64,000 nt of DNA. Origin: Naematelia aurantialba. Lineage: Eukaryota; Basidiomycota; Tremellomycetes; Tremellales; Naemateliaceae. The DNA is taken from assembly GCA_021527695.1 (NCBI GenBank), contig JAKFAO010000002.1, forward strand, positions 558,001 to 622,000. The letters are read 5' to 3'. The notes beneath the pieces were generated by a model. The model was not told the origin of the DNA and made no database searches. It saw nothing but the letters and a program-made list of their open reading frames with translations. Position numbers and translations under genes: made by a program. Shown piece by piece: positions 32,363 through 43,457 of the stretch. Within the stretch, counting starts at the first letter, position 1, and every line of letters begins with the position of its first letter.

Positions 32363-35300
32363 CTAGTACCTCTGCCCGCCCTGCCTCGATGCGATCCCGA
32401 CAATGGCGTCTTTAGCCTGCAAGACTGCGGCCTCGTCTATCGCACGTCAGCGTTTCTCCCGTTTGTATCTCCAATCCTCCAGTTTCTCGCAAGCCAGTCC
32501 AGGTGGGCGTACAGGTGGTAATACAGATGAGATGAAGATGGTTGAGATGAAGATGGTAATACATCTGAGAAGAAGATGCAAAACAGATGTGATGGCATCG
32601 CACTCACCTCCGGTGATCACGATCAAATCGTCGTCCTTGCCCACCTGGATATCCGCGCCCGTCTCGATCCTCAACCTCGAGATTGTCGCGCCTTTGGACC
32701 CGATGATGCGCGGGAACGCAGAGCGGGGAAGACCAGTCAACAGACCGACTGTAACGCGTCAGCTCGGGTGGCGATACATCCCAGGCTAGCTGGACCAGCC
32801 GCCTCGACAGCTTGCAGTCCAGTAGGAACGAGTGGTGCAGTAGGAAACGAGTGGTGCAGTAGGAAACGAGTGGTGCAGTAGGAACGAGAGTGGTGCAGTA
32901 GGAACGAGAGTGGGGCAGTAGGAAACGAGTGGTGCAGTAGGAAACGAGTGGTGCAGTAGGAAACGAGTGGTGCAGTAGGAAACGAGTGGTGCAGTAGGAA
33001 ACGAGTGGTGCAGTAGGAACGAGAGTGGGGCAGTAGGAAACGAGTGGTGCAGTAGGAGACGAGTGGTGCAGTAGGAAACGAGTGGTGAAGTAGGAACGAG
33101 TGGGGCAGTAGGAAACAGGTGGTCTGTAGGAAACGGGTGGTCTGTTGTCCGACAGGCAGTAGGAAAGGCACTCACCATGCGTTGCCCCTTTAGCCTTCTC
33201 CGCAGCGGCCTCCAACAACCCCACGGCCCTCTCCAGCTCCTCCTCCGACCTCGCACGGACGACCCACTCCAGATCCCCCGCCGGCATACCCTCAAAGTTA
33301 TCTCTCAACTCCCATTCGCCCTGCACCAGCTCCTCCTCCTGCTCTGCCGAGTCCAAGTCGATCCTAGCCACTTTGGCAGCAAGCGACGTCGACGTCCCAT
33401 CGACGCCGTCGAGCTTCTTCTCAAACTTTGGCCGCGGCGGGGCAGGCTGAGGCAGGTTCACGTGTCCGCCGGTCGACCGGATCTGGCGGATCAGGTTCGG
33501 CTGATCAGCAATGGCGTGGTAGTACTTTGCAGGGAACGAGAGTGTCCTAGACACCATTTCAGAGTGATCCCGATTTCTGCCGTTCTCGTCGGATCGCGAA
33601 GGACGCTCGGATGACACTTGGAGAAGTTCGGCCGCTTGGGCACAGGCTTCTTTTGAGCCAATGACCTTGACGATATCCTTCTCATCGGCGTCACCCAGCT
33701 CAGACTTGTTGTCCACCTCACCGACTGTGCCGTATTGACGCGATCCAGGGAAATGGATGACCGTGCCTGTCTTTCGCTGCAGATCCTGCAGTGCAGAACC
33801 ACCACGGCCGATCTTGCTGGCATGCTGAGAGTGAGGTACAACGACGCCTATCGTGATGGTCGACTGCAGGATCGCCACTTGCTTCTCCAGCTCTGCCTGA
33901 ATCGCCTTGACCACCTTGCTCTCGCCGCGCAGCCGGACTTGATCAGGATGAGAATCACCAGCTTTCGGGAACGTCACTAGACCAGCTTGCTTGAACCCTT
34001 CAGAGGGACCGCCGCAGTTGGCAATAAGTTCCCGCAGTTTGCCGCCGCCTTGCCCGATCAAATTACGATGCTAATCCGTCAGCCATGCCACACATTGCCA
34101 CTCACATATTTCGGATCAACCGTCACAGAGACTTGAACTTCATCGCCGGCCTGCTCCACCACCTCGAGAACCTTGGCTTTCGCAGCAGCGATCGCTTTCT
34201 TGTCTCCCCTTACTGTCACAGTAGTCTTGCCATCATCACCAGGTGCCTTGTCAATGTCGATTTGCGCGCCAGTTTCGTCTTTGATCCCATTGATCGTCGA
34301 GCCCGACTTGCCAACAATCTGAGCAACCGCCTTGGTAGGGACAGTAAAGCTCAGACTCTGCCGCGACTCGGCCTCGAAAGCCGCCGCTTCCAATAATTCA
34401 GCTTTGGCAGCAGCTACGCCCTTCTTGCCACCGCGGATCGTCACGTCGTCAGGCTTGCTGCTGGCAGCGCCGTCCTTGCCGTCTCGGGGGAACGAGAGCT
34501 TGACTCCATACTTCTCCTCGAGGCGGATTGCATACTTGCCGCCAGAACCGATGAGTGCAGGCTGGATCGCACGCTTGATCGTGACAGTCTCGGTCGTCTC
34601 GTCCTCCTACATAGCATCAGCCAGCCCAAATGGATCTGATCACAATGACTGACAAGCTTTTCGATCTGAGCCTCCAAGCGCTTCTTTGCCTCTTCAACCG
34701 CCTCCTTGCGTCCGACGATCTGCACATTAGCTCAACGGTTCCAGGCCTGACCCAAATAGCAACTCACAGAGCAATGTGCAACAGCCTTCTTTCCCTTCTT
34801 GCCCTCGGCCTCATCATCAAAGTTGATTTTTACACCAAGCGTCTCGCGCAACTTGTTGATCGCCGCACCAGCACTACCAACGAGATGAGGCACGTGCTTC
34901 TTGTCGACGCTAAACTCGACAGTATACCCATTGATGATATCGTCGTTCTTGGCATCCTCGACAATCTGCTTGATCTGCGCCACCACTCGGTCGACCTCGC
35001 CCGACGGTCCTCGGACCACCACGATGTCCTCGTCGCTTGTTGAAGCTGCGGCTCCATTCGTCTTTGCGCCCGACTTGGATCCAGAACCAGACCCGACTTT
35101 GACGTTGACCAGGTGGTCTTCGCCGATCAGTGCGTTGAGCACAGTGCCGCCTTGACCAATGATGAATCGGTGCCACTTCTTCTCAATGTCCAGTGTTTGC
35201 GACTTGATGTCCGCAGCTTCTTTGGCTAGCTCGGACAGAGCGGCAGAAGCAGCGCTCAGAACTTCTTTCAGCTTGGCTTCCTTTGCCTTTTTGTCCGTAG

Positions 35301-37188
35301 GAAGCGAGGAGGCCGTGCCAGTGTACACGAGCAGGACCTCTGACGACTCGTCTGCGGCTGGAGGGAAGACGGTGGTCACCTCATTTGCCGATTCGAATTG
35401 TGCAATCTTGGAGCCTTTCTTTCCAATGAGCAAAGGGTGGACCAGCGGGTCAACTTCGACAGTGACGATCGCAGACGGCACGATGGCTTTAACGGCAGCC
35501 GCCACGTCGTCCTTGGCCTTGGCGACCTCAGCCTTGTTCTCACTGACAATTTCCACAACGACCGATCCGGTGCTGGCGACGGCCGAGGCAAACGGCGGGA
35601 ACACCTTGACGCCCTCGTGCGCCTCCGCGATCGACCGAAGCTTGGAGCTGCGCTGGAGATACCGGAGGACCTTCTTCGCGTGGGACAATGGATCTGACGT
35701 ATTAGGCCGGTGTAGCGCGACAATGTCGACCATCTCGACAGCAATAGCGTTGGCCTTGTCCATGACGAGTGTGAGTGCAGGGATCAAACTTGGCTGTGGA
35801 CCGCGGATGACACACAGATCAGACGGGTCCTCAACCGGCGGCAGCTCAACAATACAGCTGGTCTGGTCGAGGATGTCGTCTGCAGCAGCGCCAACGAGGA
35901 ACCGATGTTGTCGTTTCGGAATGGAGATTTTGAATTCTCGCAGCGAGTCGGTGAGTTCCTCGTAGCGTTTCGTGATACTCGCAATAACAAGCTTGACTTT
36001 TTCCTTGTCACCCCGGACCTTGATGGACAGATCTCGATCAACAATTACGTCCTCCTCGCCCTGAGCTTGCTTCTCAAGTGCCTTCCAGACAGCAGGAGGG
36101 GGAACATGGATTTTGACGTCGCCAAACTCCTCTTCGAGCTGGCGGGCCTTGGAGCCCTTAGGACCAGCGATGAACGGATAGTACGAGGAGGGGATGTTCT
36201 TGATCGATGTCGAGGTCTGGGAAGTCTTGTGCGAGATGAGGGCGAGGATCTTGCTCTTGGCGTCATTGCACGCGACCGATGGACCAGTGACGGAAATGGC
36301 CACCTGGGGTTCCTCGTGCTCGTCGTCCGACTCGTTACCTTCAGCGGGCTCGTAAGTTGGCAGCGTATCACGTCGAGGAATATCAATCTTGCACTGCGTC
36401 GAGTCGGTGATCCCTTTGAGCGTGGCGCCCTTGGGACCGATGATAGTGCCTAGCGTAGTAATAGGAACCTCGACGAGGATAGTGACGCTCTTGCTCAAAC
36501 CGCGTTCGATCATCTTGCGTGCATAAGCGAGGCGTTTAGCATCGGCGGCTCGAAGGTGGAACGTCTTGAGCCCGGTACGCATCTGAGTAGACGACTCGAC
36601 GATCGCGCCCGTCTGTTCCGAGACCTTCTTCAGCACCTCGCCCATCGTCTTGCCCGTCTCGATGTCGGTCGTCGGGAGCGAAAACGTCTCGGCAAACGGG
36701 TGCGAGCCGGCCGTAGGTACACCAGAACGACCTAGCCCACCAGCGCCGGAGGGCTTCGCAGTACCCTTGCTGGCTTTGATCGTAGCGGGTTTCGTAGACC
36801 ACATGGACACGGCAGGCTTGCTGATAGTTGTCGCTGGAGCTGCGGAGGTTCCGAGGGACGGGAACGCATCTTCCGAGGACGTGTCGACAGGAGCCGGAGT
36901 TGCAGAAGCGCCATTGGACGAGACTTTCTTGACAGACGGGCTTGGAGCAGGAGCATTACCCAGTGCCGGAAAAGGATCAGGTGCACCCTCCAGACCGTGC
37001 CGCTGCATAAGTCAGCACCCCTCCCGCTCTTGGCTGTACACAAGGAGAGATACAGGGCTTGCGGGCGTGGGTTATATGTCGGTAAATACGAAAAGAAACT
37101 CCAGGCTGGCGATGTGATAGCAAGGAGGACAGCCAGTGAAGCGCATCAGACGACTCACCTTTTGAAGCTCGGCCGCCGAAAAAGCCAT
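32363..37188 (-). CDS. SCP160: multi-KH-domain vigilin (Scp160-like)
   Basis: Vigilin/Scp160 is an RNA-binding protein found on ER-associated polysomes, linked to translation efficiency and ploidy control. About eleven KH-type repeats can be counted from their GxxG loops: GPKG (twice), a degenerate GAAA, GKKG, GQGG, GSAG, GSGG, GKSG, GQGG, GRGG and GSKG, with a weaker domain before the first. The N-terminal ~120 residues are Ser/Ala/Pro-rich. Exon 1 (MAFSAAELQK, from 37188) is spliced over about 37159-37009. Other introns lie near 34730, 34610 and 34070. The 427-bp intron 32749-33175 contains a 19-bp minisatellite. The last exon is recovered by frame: VITG-DEAAVLQAKDAIVGIA, stop at 32363. Degenerate GxxG copies are normal in this family. 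Confidence 0.95.
32826..33140 (-). repeat. 19-bp minisatellite inside an SCP160 intron, about 16 copies
   Basis: On the + strand the unit is GAGTGGTGCAGTAGGAAAC, with variants GAGAGTGGGGCAGTAGGAAC. About sixteen copies run head to tail and the array degrades at its upper end into GGTGGTCTGTAGGAAAC units. It fills most of the intron 32749-33175. On the sense strand it is pyrimidine-rich (TTCCTACTGCACCACTC). Confidence 0.92.
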
Positions 37189-37682
37189 GTTGAGTCAGTG
37201 CGATTGCGATTGCAAGTCGGCAAGGACGCTTCAAGCCGTGGACCGTTTGACCGTGTTGCAGAGTACCGGTAGGACAGGAGGCTGGTGTCAACGCTCTATC
37301 CTTATGTAGAATATCACACTCAGGTATCGACGAGTGAGGTGGAAAAGACAAGAAACGAGACCGAGGAGCCGGAACAATCAACCCTCGTCGAACACGTCGC
37401 GTGGCTTTTTCCCAAGCACCCAGATGCTCCTATTCGTGGCATCTGCTGCGGTACCAACGAAATGATATGGTCTCGTGCATACAAGACACACGAAATGAAA
37501 CTACCTAGTGCATACGAGATACACACCAGACGTGATAGTGACGACTTTAGTGCGTCGCACGAGACATGGAGTAAGAAGGACACGGTAATGATGTATCGAT
37601 CCCATGCAGCAGACACGGTGTCCCTGAGAGGGAATTCAACAGAGCCCAGAATAATTGAGAAAAGGTGATATCCGCTGTGCGT
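37189..37682. other. SCP160 upstream / UBC9 downstream region
   Basis: The 490-bp gap between two minus-strand genes serves as the SCP160 promoter and UBC9 3' region. I see no gene and no strong repeat; GCATACGAGA and GCATACAAGACAC elements recur near 37480-37525 without a known meaning. Confidence 0.35.
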
Positions 37683-38867
37683 CTATTTGGGTCGGCGCTC
37701 TATTGCTTGCGCCTTGATGCGTCTGTCATACGCCGGTCGATCGTTTCTGCTCGTTATCAGCAAGGAAGTTTGGGAATAGCAGAGTGGCTCCACTGACTTG
37801 TAGAGCTGATAGGCGTCGATTTGAGCAGGGTCGGAGATGTTTGCGTTGTCGAGTAGGTCTTGGATCCCCAGCACGATCTGCGCCAGTCAGCTGTTGTCTG
37901 AGAAAGTGTGGATTAGACAATGCCCGATTTCCTGGACACCAATGATGGCCGAACCCTAACCCTGCGGCAAATGCTCACCTGTTTGATAGTGATGCTCGGC
38001 TTCCACTGCTTCTCCTCGTCCAGAATCGAGAGACAGATGGTTCCGGAGGGATAAACGTTGGGATGGAATAAGGGCGGATCGAATTTGCCTACGGGCCGTG
38101 AGCTTGTGTCTGTCAGCAGGACGCGAAAGCTCACATTTTGGCGGCTTTGAGGGAAAATCTATACTACATGAGCTGGCATTCTCCATGATGCCGAGTTCAG
38201 AAGGTAAGAAGTCAAAGAATTCTAACGAGGAGCAAGCTAGCAATCAGGAAGGCAGTATGGGAAGGAGGAAGGGAGGGAGGAAGGAAGGAAGGAAGGAAGG
38301 AAGGAAGGAAGGAAGGAAGGAAGGGAGGAAGGGAGGAAGGGAGGAAGGAAGGAAGGAAGGAAGGAAGGAAGGAAGGAAGGAAGGAAGGAAGGAAGGAAGG
38401 AAGTTGGAGGATGGGAAACAGAGGAAGGAAAGGAGGAACGGAGAACGGAGGAATAGAGGAACTATGGAAAGAAGCTCACCGTCAGGAAATGTCATGTTGA
38501 CTTTATACTGTCCGCCCTCCCAGTTGGTCTACACCACCCCGTCAGCGACGCATACCATGGCCCGCAGGTGCTTCAGAGCTGAGACACCTCCTATCTGGAA
38601 GGTGGACATACAGATGCTTTCCCTGGAATCCCAACCTCCCACTGCATCATGTTCAACGTCCCATCTGCCGACTTTTGCGGTTTGGCGTAGAAGCCCTAGC
38701 CCGGATCAGTATGGGCTCGGCTACTATCCACCCATACCACTGCACCCTGCTCAGGTAGATGGCAGGCGATGCTAGGGAAGTCTCAGACTCACAAATGGGT
38801 GGTCTTTTCGCCATTGCTTTCGCTCCTCTGCCAGTCGTGCTTGTGCTAGAGCAGACTGTCTTTGCAT
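37683..38867 (-). CDS. UBC9: SUMO-conjugating enzyme Ubc9
   Basis: Ubc9 is the single E2 for SUMO. The joined exons give [70 protein letters not shown] and [18 protein letters not shown], with the catalytic Cys in [37 protein letters not shown] and a final basic helix ([18 protein letters not shown]) complete it. This is the whole Ubc9 length and pattern, distinct from ubiquitin E2s by the basic N-terminal helix and the DEEKQW insertion. ATG 38867 ([16 protein letters not shown]) is the first in-frame ATG at the right distance; an extra tiny 5' exon, common in this gene, cannot be excluded. The intron 38479-38159 holds a GGAA/CCTT microsatellite. Confidence 0.95.
38247..38404 (-). repeat. GGAA (sense CCTT) microsatellite in a UBC9 intron
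   Basis: Almost pure GGAA repeats occupy about 38279-38325 and 38345-38402, joined by GGAGGAAG variants, all within the UBC9 intron 38479-38159. On the UBC9 sense strand the tract is pyrimidine-only (TTCC). Confidence 0.95.
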
Positions 38868-39209
38868 CAGCGACTGTGTCTGCGAGCTCACTCGGGGCGC
38901 AAGGCCGAACACACCATGCTTGACTCGTTGTAGTCGTATAGCTCTGCTAGTTGACAAGTGGTCCGGGTGAGAGCAATGAAGGCAGTGACAGAACGCGCTC
39001 TAGAAGAGTGTCTAGCAGTACAGCGACTCTGTGTAGTTGCAGATCTTTGTTGTCAAGGAGGGGATCTCGTCGCCACCCAGTAACCAAGCACCCCATATAA
39101 ATTTCCTAGCATTTCTTTGCATTTATCCCAAACCTGATCCCCCGGCCGTACTCTGCCGGCGTCGCGCATTATTTCGCAATCTCAAGCAGCGGGCAACGGC
39201 AAACGTCTC
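38868..39209. promoter_or_regulatory. UBC9 / membrane protein divergent promoter
   Basis: This 340-bp gap between divergent genes includes an AT-richer stretch with CATATAAATTT at about 39094-39105, a candidate TATA element for the rightward gene. No other motif stands out. Confidence 0.4.
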
Positions 39210-40913
39210 ATGTCCTCGAGCACTCGTGCACTCGTCATGTCGAGGCGTGCAGTCATCCCTGCCGTGGTACATCAGTCGTCGAGCTCATACTCTGAAACAA
39301 CGCCTATCAACTACGAACCGTTCCCCCCTCAAGCTTCGTCCTCTAGCACAGCGATGGGCGAACGTCGGATCTCGTACGGCGCGACTTCGAGCGGGTCCAC
39401 ATCTTCGAGCCCTGGAGCTAGAGGAAAGGATCACGTCCCTGTGGAAGACGAAGAGGCCGGTGGTAGAGATCAAGACGAATACGAGGACATCGATGATGAG
39501 GATGGACTCGAACCTGTTGTCGATGGTAGGCTCTTAGGCACCAGTCCCAGCTGAAGGAGGCAGTGACCTGGCGATACATGTCAAGACTGTATCTCTTGGT
39601 ACCTGTGATCACGTTGCTATTTCTCGCGTCTTTGATCCTGCTAGTTACATTTGCTTGGTAGGTCATCCCTGACCTGACGAGACAACGAGAGCTGATCCGT
39701 CAGGCCACCGAACAAGCATGAACGAAAAGCGGGGCAGCGATATCCGCATGCCTTCCTCCCCCAACCCTTCCTCGTCGGTCTGTTCGCATCCTGCACTGTG
39801 CAGACACTCCGAGTACCCGTCTGGGAGGTGATCTCGTGGCTGCATTTCTCGCCCATCTTTACCAACTACTCGTGAGCTCCCTCTGCGCGATCCAGCTGAA
39901 CATACAAGGGCCACCATCCTCCACACGATCCTGCACGAGCTCGTCCGTATGTCGACGCTGCCAATCATTGCTCCCTCGCCGACCTCGGGTTTCCACTCGT
40001 CGTACTACCTGGGTCTGGGATGGGGAGTAGCAGAAGTCACATGGGGCATCATGCAAGGCTACGAACAGCTGGCACTCTACTCGGACGTCATGAGGCCGGA
40101 GGAGTCTGATGCCGATCCGGGCAGCATCAAACCCGAGGCGCACGGGTCCGAGGACGGGCATCTGCTGGAGAGCCCCGAGGTGGCTGAGATGGAGCGGCAG
40201 CTGGAGGACGAAGCGGAGCTGGAGCGCAGAGTCGAGGTCCTCGAGAGGATGCGGGGACGCAGGGGTGGGTCGCACCGTCGCATCAGATTCAGCTGCGAGT
40301 TCACGCTCATTCATTACAGACCTCGAAGAAGTGATCGGTGTTCCCTATCCTGTAAGTCGTGTAGCGTTCTAGCCAGGAGGACTGTGTGCTGACGCGCACA
40401 GACCATTCCCTTTCCACTACATCTTCTGTGGCGCCTTGACACCCTGCTGCTCAACCTCGGCTTGACCCTTATACTATCGGCGTTCTACTTCGACTCCGCC
40501 CCGATATACCGCCACTTGCTCCAAACGCCCGGCGCTGCGCATCCGGGCGACTCTTCAAGCCGGTATCTCTGGCTCGTCTGGGCGGTGGTGGCTGTTGTGC
40601 ATATAGCTGTGAGCATGGTGTGGAAGGTGGTTGGGCGTGTCGGTGTGGGCGCTGTTACTTGGGGCGTGAGTGTCGGCTCCCCTTTCGTGGAAGACCAGTC
40701 CCTTCCGTGGAGGATCTTTCGTGGGGGATCACCCTTCATTCGTGATGGAAAAACTCCTATTTCGTGGTGGAATAGCTCCCTCCCTATGGGTACCTGGGCT
40801 TTGGGTTGCGTAGCCGTATCGTTGTACGGGACTGTGCTGACGATCTGCAGGGACTGATAGTAGCGCTCGGCAGCGTCTTTGCAGGTCTGGGAGCTTGGGG
40901 CGGATTGGTGTGA
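39210..40913 (+). CDS. uncharacterised multipass membrane protein
   Basis: I do not recognise the family. The N terminus is Ser-rich and acidic (EDEEAGGRDQDEYEDIDDED). After an intron a strong membrane segment follows (LYLLVPVITLLFLASLILLV), then YPHAFLPQPFLVGLFASCTV and VPVWEVISWLHFSPIF. Next come TILHTILHELVRMSTLPIIA and YYLGLGWGVAEVTWGIMQGY. A charged loop follows (EMERQLEDEAELERRVEVLE), then DTLLLNLGLTLILSAFYFD, WLVWAVVAVVHIAVSMVW and a last hydrophobic exon (LIVALGSVFAGLGAW), stop at 40913. That makes about six to seven membrane segments. Introns after GATG (39525 approx.), after NYS (39868 approx., 44 bp) and before the last exon keep the frame. The junction near 39660-39740 is not settled. 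A transporter or ER/vacuole membrane role is possible but not shown. Confidence 0.72.
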
Positions 40914-41221
40914 TGCTGCATCGAGTGGAGGCTGCATTTGTACAGAGCGCGATAGCTTATGCATGGTGTATGGATTCCGTCTGTCCACAAGCAGACCGCC
41001 GACCGTGTCGAGTAGTGGGTTGTTGGTCCAGTCGTTGACGCGACAAAGTCCGGCAACTCCGGGGACTATGCTTGTCCGTTCAGATAGGATCTCGTTCGCT
41101 GCAGATTCATTGTTCTCGCATTCTCGCCATCCCTATCCATGCATTTCGTTCACGCACATCCGTAGTGAAGACTTGCTGGTCTCGTATATCAGAGCGGTGC
41201 TGAAGGAACCAAGAGGCGAAA
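40914..41221. promoter_or_regulatory. oxygenase gene upstream region
   Basis: The 308-bp gap between the membrane protein and the oxygenase gene has no open frame of interest, no clear TATA box and no tandem repeat. The last 60 bp, just before the oxygenase start, are likely leader. Confidence 0.35.
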
Positions 41222-43113
41222 ATGACAACTCAGGACGCGAACGCCGTGGGCACCAGACCAGCACCAGCACCAGCATCAGCACCAGCATCGACTGGGGGAA
41301 GCCTGGGAGGAGAAAAAGCCGAAGGAACACCAGCGCCGGCACTGCCCATTATCCCCCTGAACGCCTTTAACACCATCGACGCCCTCTCCACCGCCCTCTA
41401 CAGCGCATGCACGACCGAGGGCTTCTTTTACCTCTCCGAACACGGCATTGACCAGGGCTGGATCGACGGAGCCTTCGAGACGGCTAGGCGGTATTTCGTG
41501 GATGCGCCAGAGGGGGAGAGGGTGCCGGGGGTGAAGAATATGGGGTATACTGCTGTGTGGGTGCTTCTATCCCTTCTACGCTGCTCAACTCCTGGTCACC
41601 GGACAACCCGTGCAACTCCAGTTGCTCCTCGCTGCTGTCTTCCTTCCGCCCTCTCTCTTCCTCGCCGATGTCTTCCTCTCTCCCTTCCTTCTCTCCCTTC
41701 CTTCTCCCTTCCTTCTCTCCAGCCTCTGTGTTATCATCTTACTTCCTCTGGATCTCCAGCAGAGACGCGAGGTAGCCTGTTGCTGATGATACTTACAGGC
41801 GGGCAGAGACGTGAGTTCTTCAGTATCGAAACAGAGCCAGCCGTGTACCGGTGGCACAGTTGAGTACAAGCCGACACCCTCTAACACCACCCGCAGGCTC
41901 GATTCGACGCAGCGCGGCCTGGGCGACCTCAAAGAGAGCTTCTACATGACCAACCCAGCATGGCGGGAGCCCTCAGGCGACCGACAACATCTCCCGCCGA
42001 CCCTCGAGGCCCGGAGACGGACGTTTGACGACTTGATACGCGCTTGCGATGGTGTGGCGGATAAGGTCTTGCGCGGACTGGGGCGTGCGCTTGGGGTAAG
42101 TCGAGGTGGTGGAGCATGCCAGAAGACATAATGGGGCATGGGGCGAAGCAGCCTGTTGATCTCCATCTGTGCAGCTCGAAGAAGACTTTCTGTCAAAGCA
42201 TCATACAGGCTTGTGAGTGGCCGACGCAGTTGGCTCGCTTCTAGACCCTGCGTCCATCAGTGGACCACCGCGACTCATCTGGTTTAGAGAGTGCAAGCTG
42301 CGAATGATACACTACCCGCCCGTCCAGGTCGAGTACCAACATCCCGATCCCACCATGTGCGTATCCTCGTCCCGTCTTCTCTTGTCTTCTCTCTTCTCTC
42401 TCCTCTGACCTGTCCACGCCTCACTCACCTCTCCACTCTATTTCTTCCGCGTTCTCCCCGTCGTTGCCGCTTTCGCTACTGATAGACTGACCGAGCGCAG
42501 CCCAGATATCCGTGCCGGTGCACACACAGACTACGGCAGCATCACGCTGCTCTTCCAGCACGCAGTATCCGGCTTGCAGGTGTTCAAGGCTGGCGAATGG
42601 CTGGACGTCGCGCCCCTGCCAGGGTGCCTCGTGGTCAATATTGGTGATGCACTTGAGTTCTGGTCAGGCGGCCGCTTTAGAGTCAGCTCCCCTTCCGACC
42701 TTGTTTGCCCGGGAGACGGAGCTGATCGTGCAGTCAACGCTACATAGGGTTGTCATGCCTCGAACAACCAGCGAAGCGAATTCTAGGCTCTGTATGTTCT
42801 TTGCGTCACATCACACATTTCACTGCAGCCATAAATCGCGCTGCCTACTGCTGAGACCGACACTGATGCTTGACATGCAGCACTTGCATATTTCGTTCAG
42901 CCGGAGAACGACACGAGGCTGGATCCCCTGCTCTCCGAAAGGTGCGTCCCGACTACCATTGATGCTGGGGACTGACGTTACCTTAGCGGAATGTCCGAAG
43001 AGGCATTCGAGGGCATCATCGCGCGCAAAGGGCTGCCGAGGGGCACTCGTAACCTCACAGGGGGCGAGTATCTGCGCATACGAATCGACGCCACGTACAA
43101 GGCAGCTGCATGA
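41222..43113 (+). CDS. 2-oxoglutarate/Fe(II)-dependent oxygenase (IPNS-like)
   Basis: The N-terminal DIOX_N region shows PIIPLNAF, then CTTEGFFYLSEHGID. The jelly-roll core has MIHYPPVQVEYQHPDP, then AHTDYGSITLLFQHAVSGLQ, which supplies the Fe-binding His and Asp. The conserved LPGCLVVNIGDALEFWSGG, then RSTLHRVVMP, supplies the second His, and RLSLAYFVQPENDTRLDPLL carries the Arg-x-Ser 2OG-binding pair. Frame continuity suggests a 12-nt microexon at 41799-41810 between introns 41557-41798 and 41811-41896, giving GYTA-VRAET-LDSTQRGLGD. The N-terminal ~30 residues are Ala/Pro low complexity. Such enzymes hydroxylate or oxidise small molecules; relatives range from thymine hydroxylase-like enzymes to gibberellin and penicillin enzymes, so the substrate is not predictable. 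No secondary-metabolism cluster surrounds it. Confidence 0.9.
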
Positions 43114-43457
43114 GCTGCACACATCGTGTCATGCATCGTCTTGCTGCTGAAAGGTCGCCTGATACTGACAAAAGGCGTTCCCGCGTCATCAGTCAGGTAC
43201 CATCAACACGCACACACACAAAAGGAAGTCCTCACTCCAACAGTCCCGTCTTCACTCCTCTCACGCATCTCATGGTACTGAATGCCTGCTATTATCCTTC
43301 GAGGATATCTCACACTCACAGTCGCTGATGTGGCGACTGCCTGGAAATCAACAGAACAATCAGACAAGAGTCGATCCTCAACCCCCCAAACGCAGTTGGA
43401 ACATCGACAGAGGCAGGGAGGATATCAAGCCCAGGGAGGGCCATCAAACGGCGACGC
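43114..43457. other. gap between oxygenase and uncharacterised gene
   Basis: This 340-bp stretch holds a short CA run (CACGCACACACACA near 43208) and no clear gene. An upstream exon of the following gene could lie here, because its start is not certain. Confidence 0.35.

Noticed and set aside
32737..33295. Repetitive frames of Leu/His/Phe/Thr/Tyr residues
   Set aside because: They are translations of the intronic 19-bp minisatellite, not a repeat protein or a CRISPR array; there are no unique spacers.
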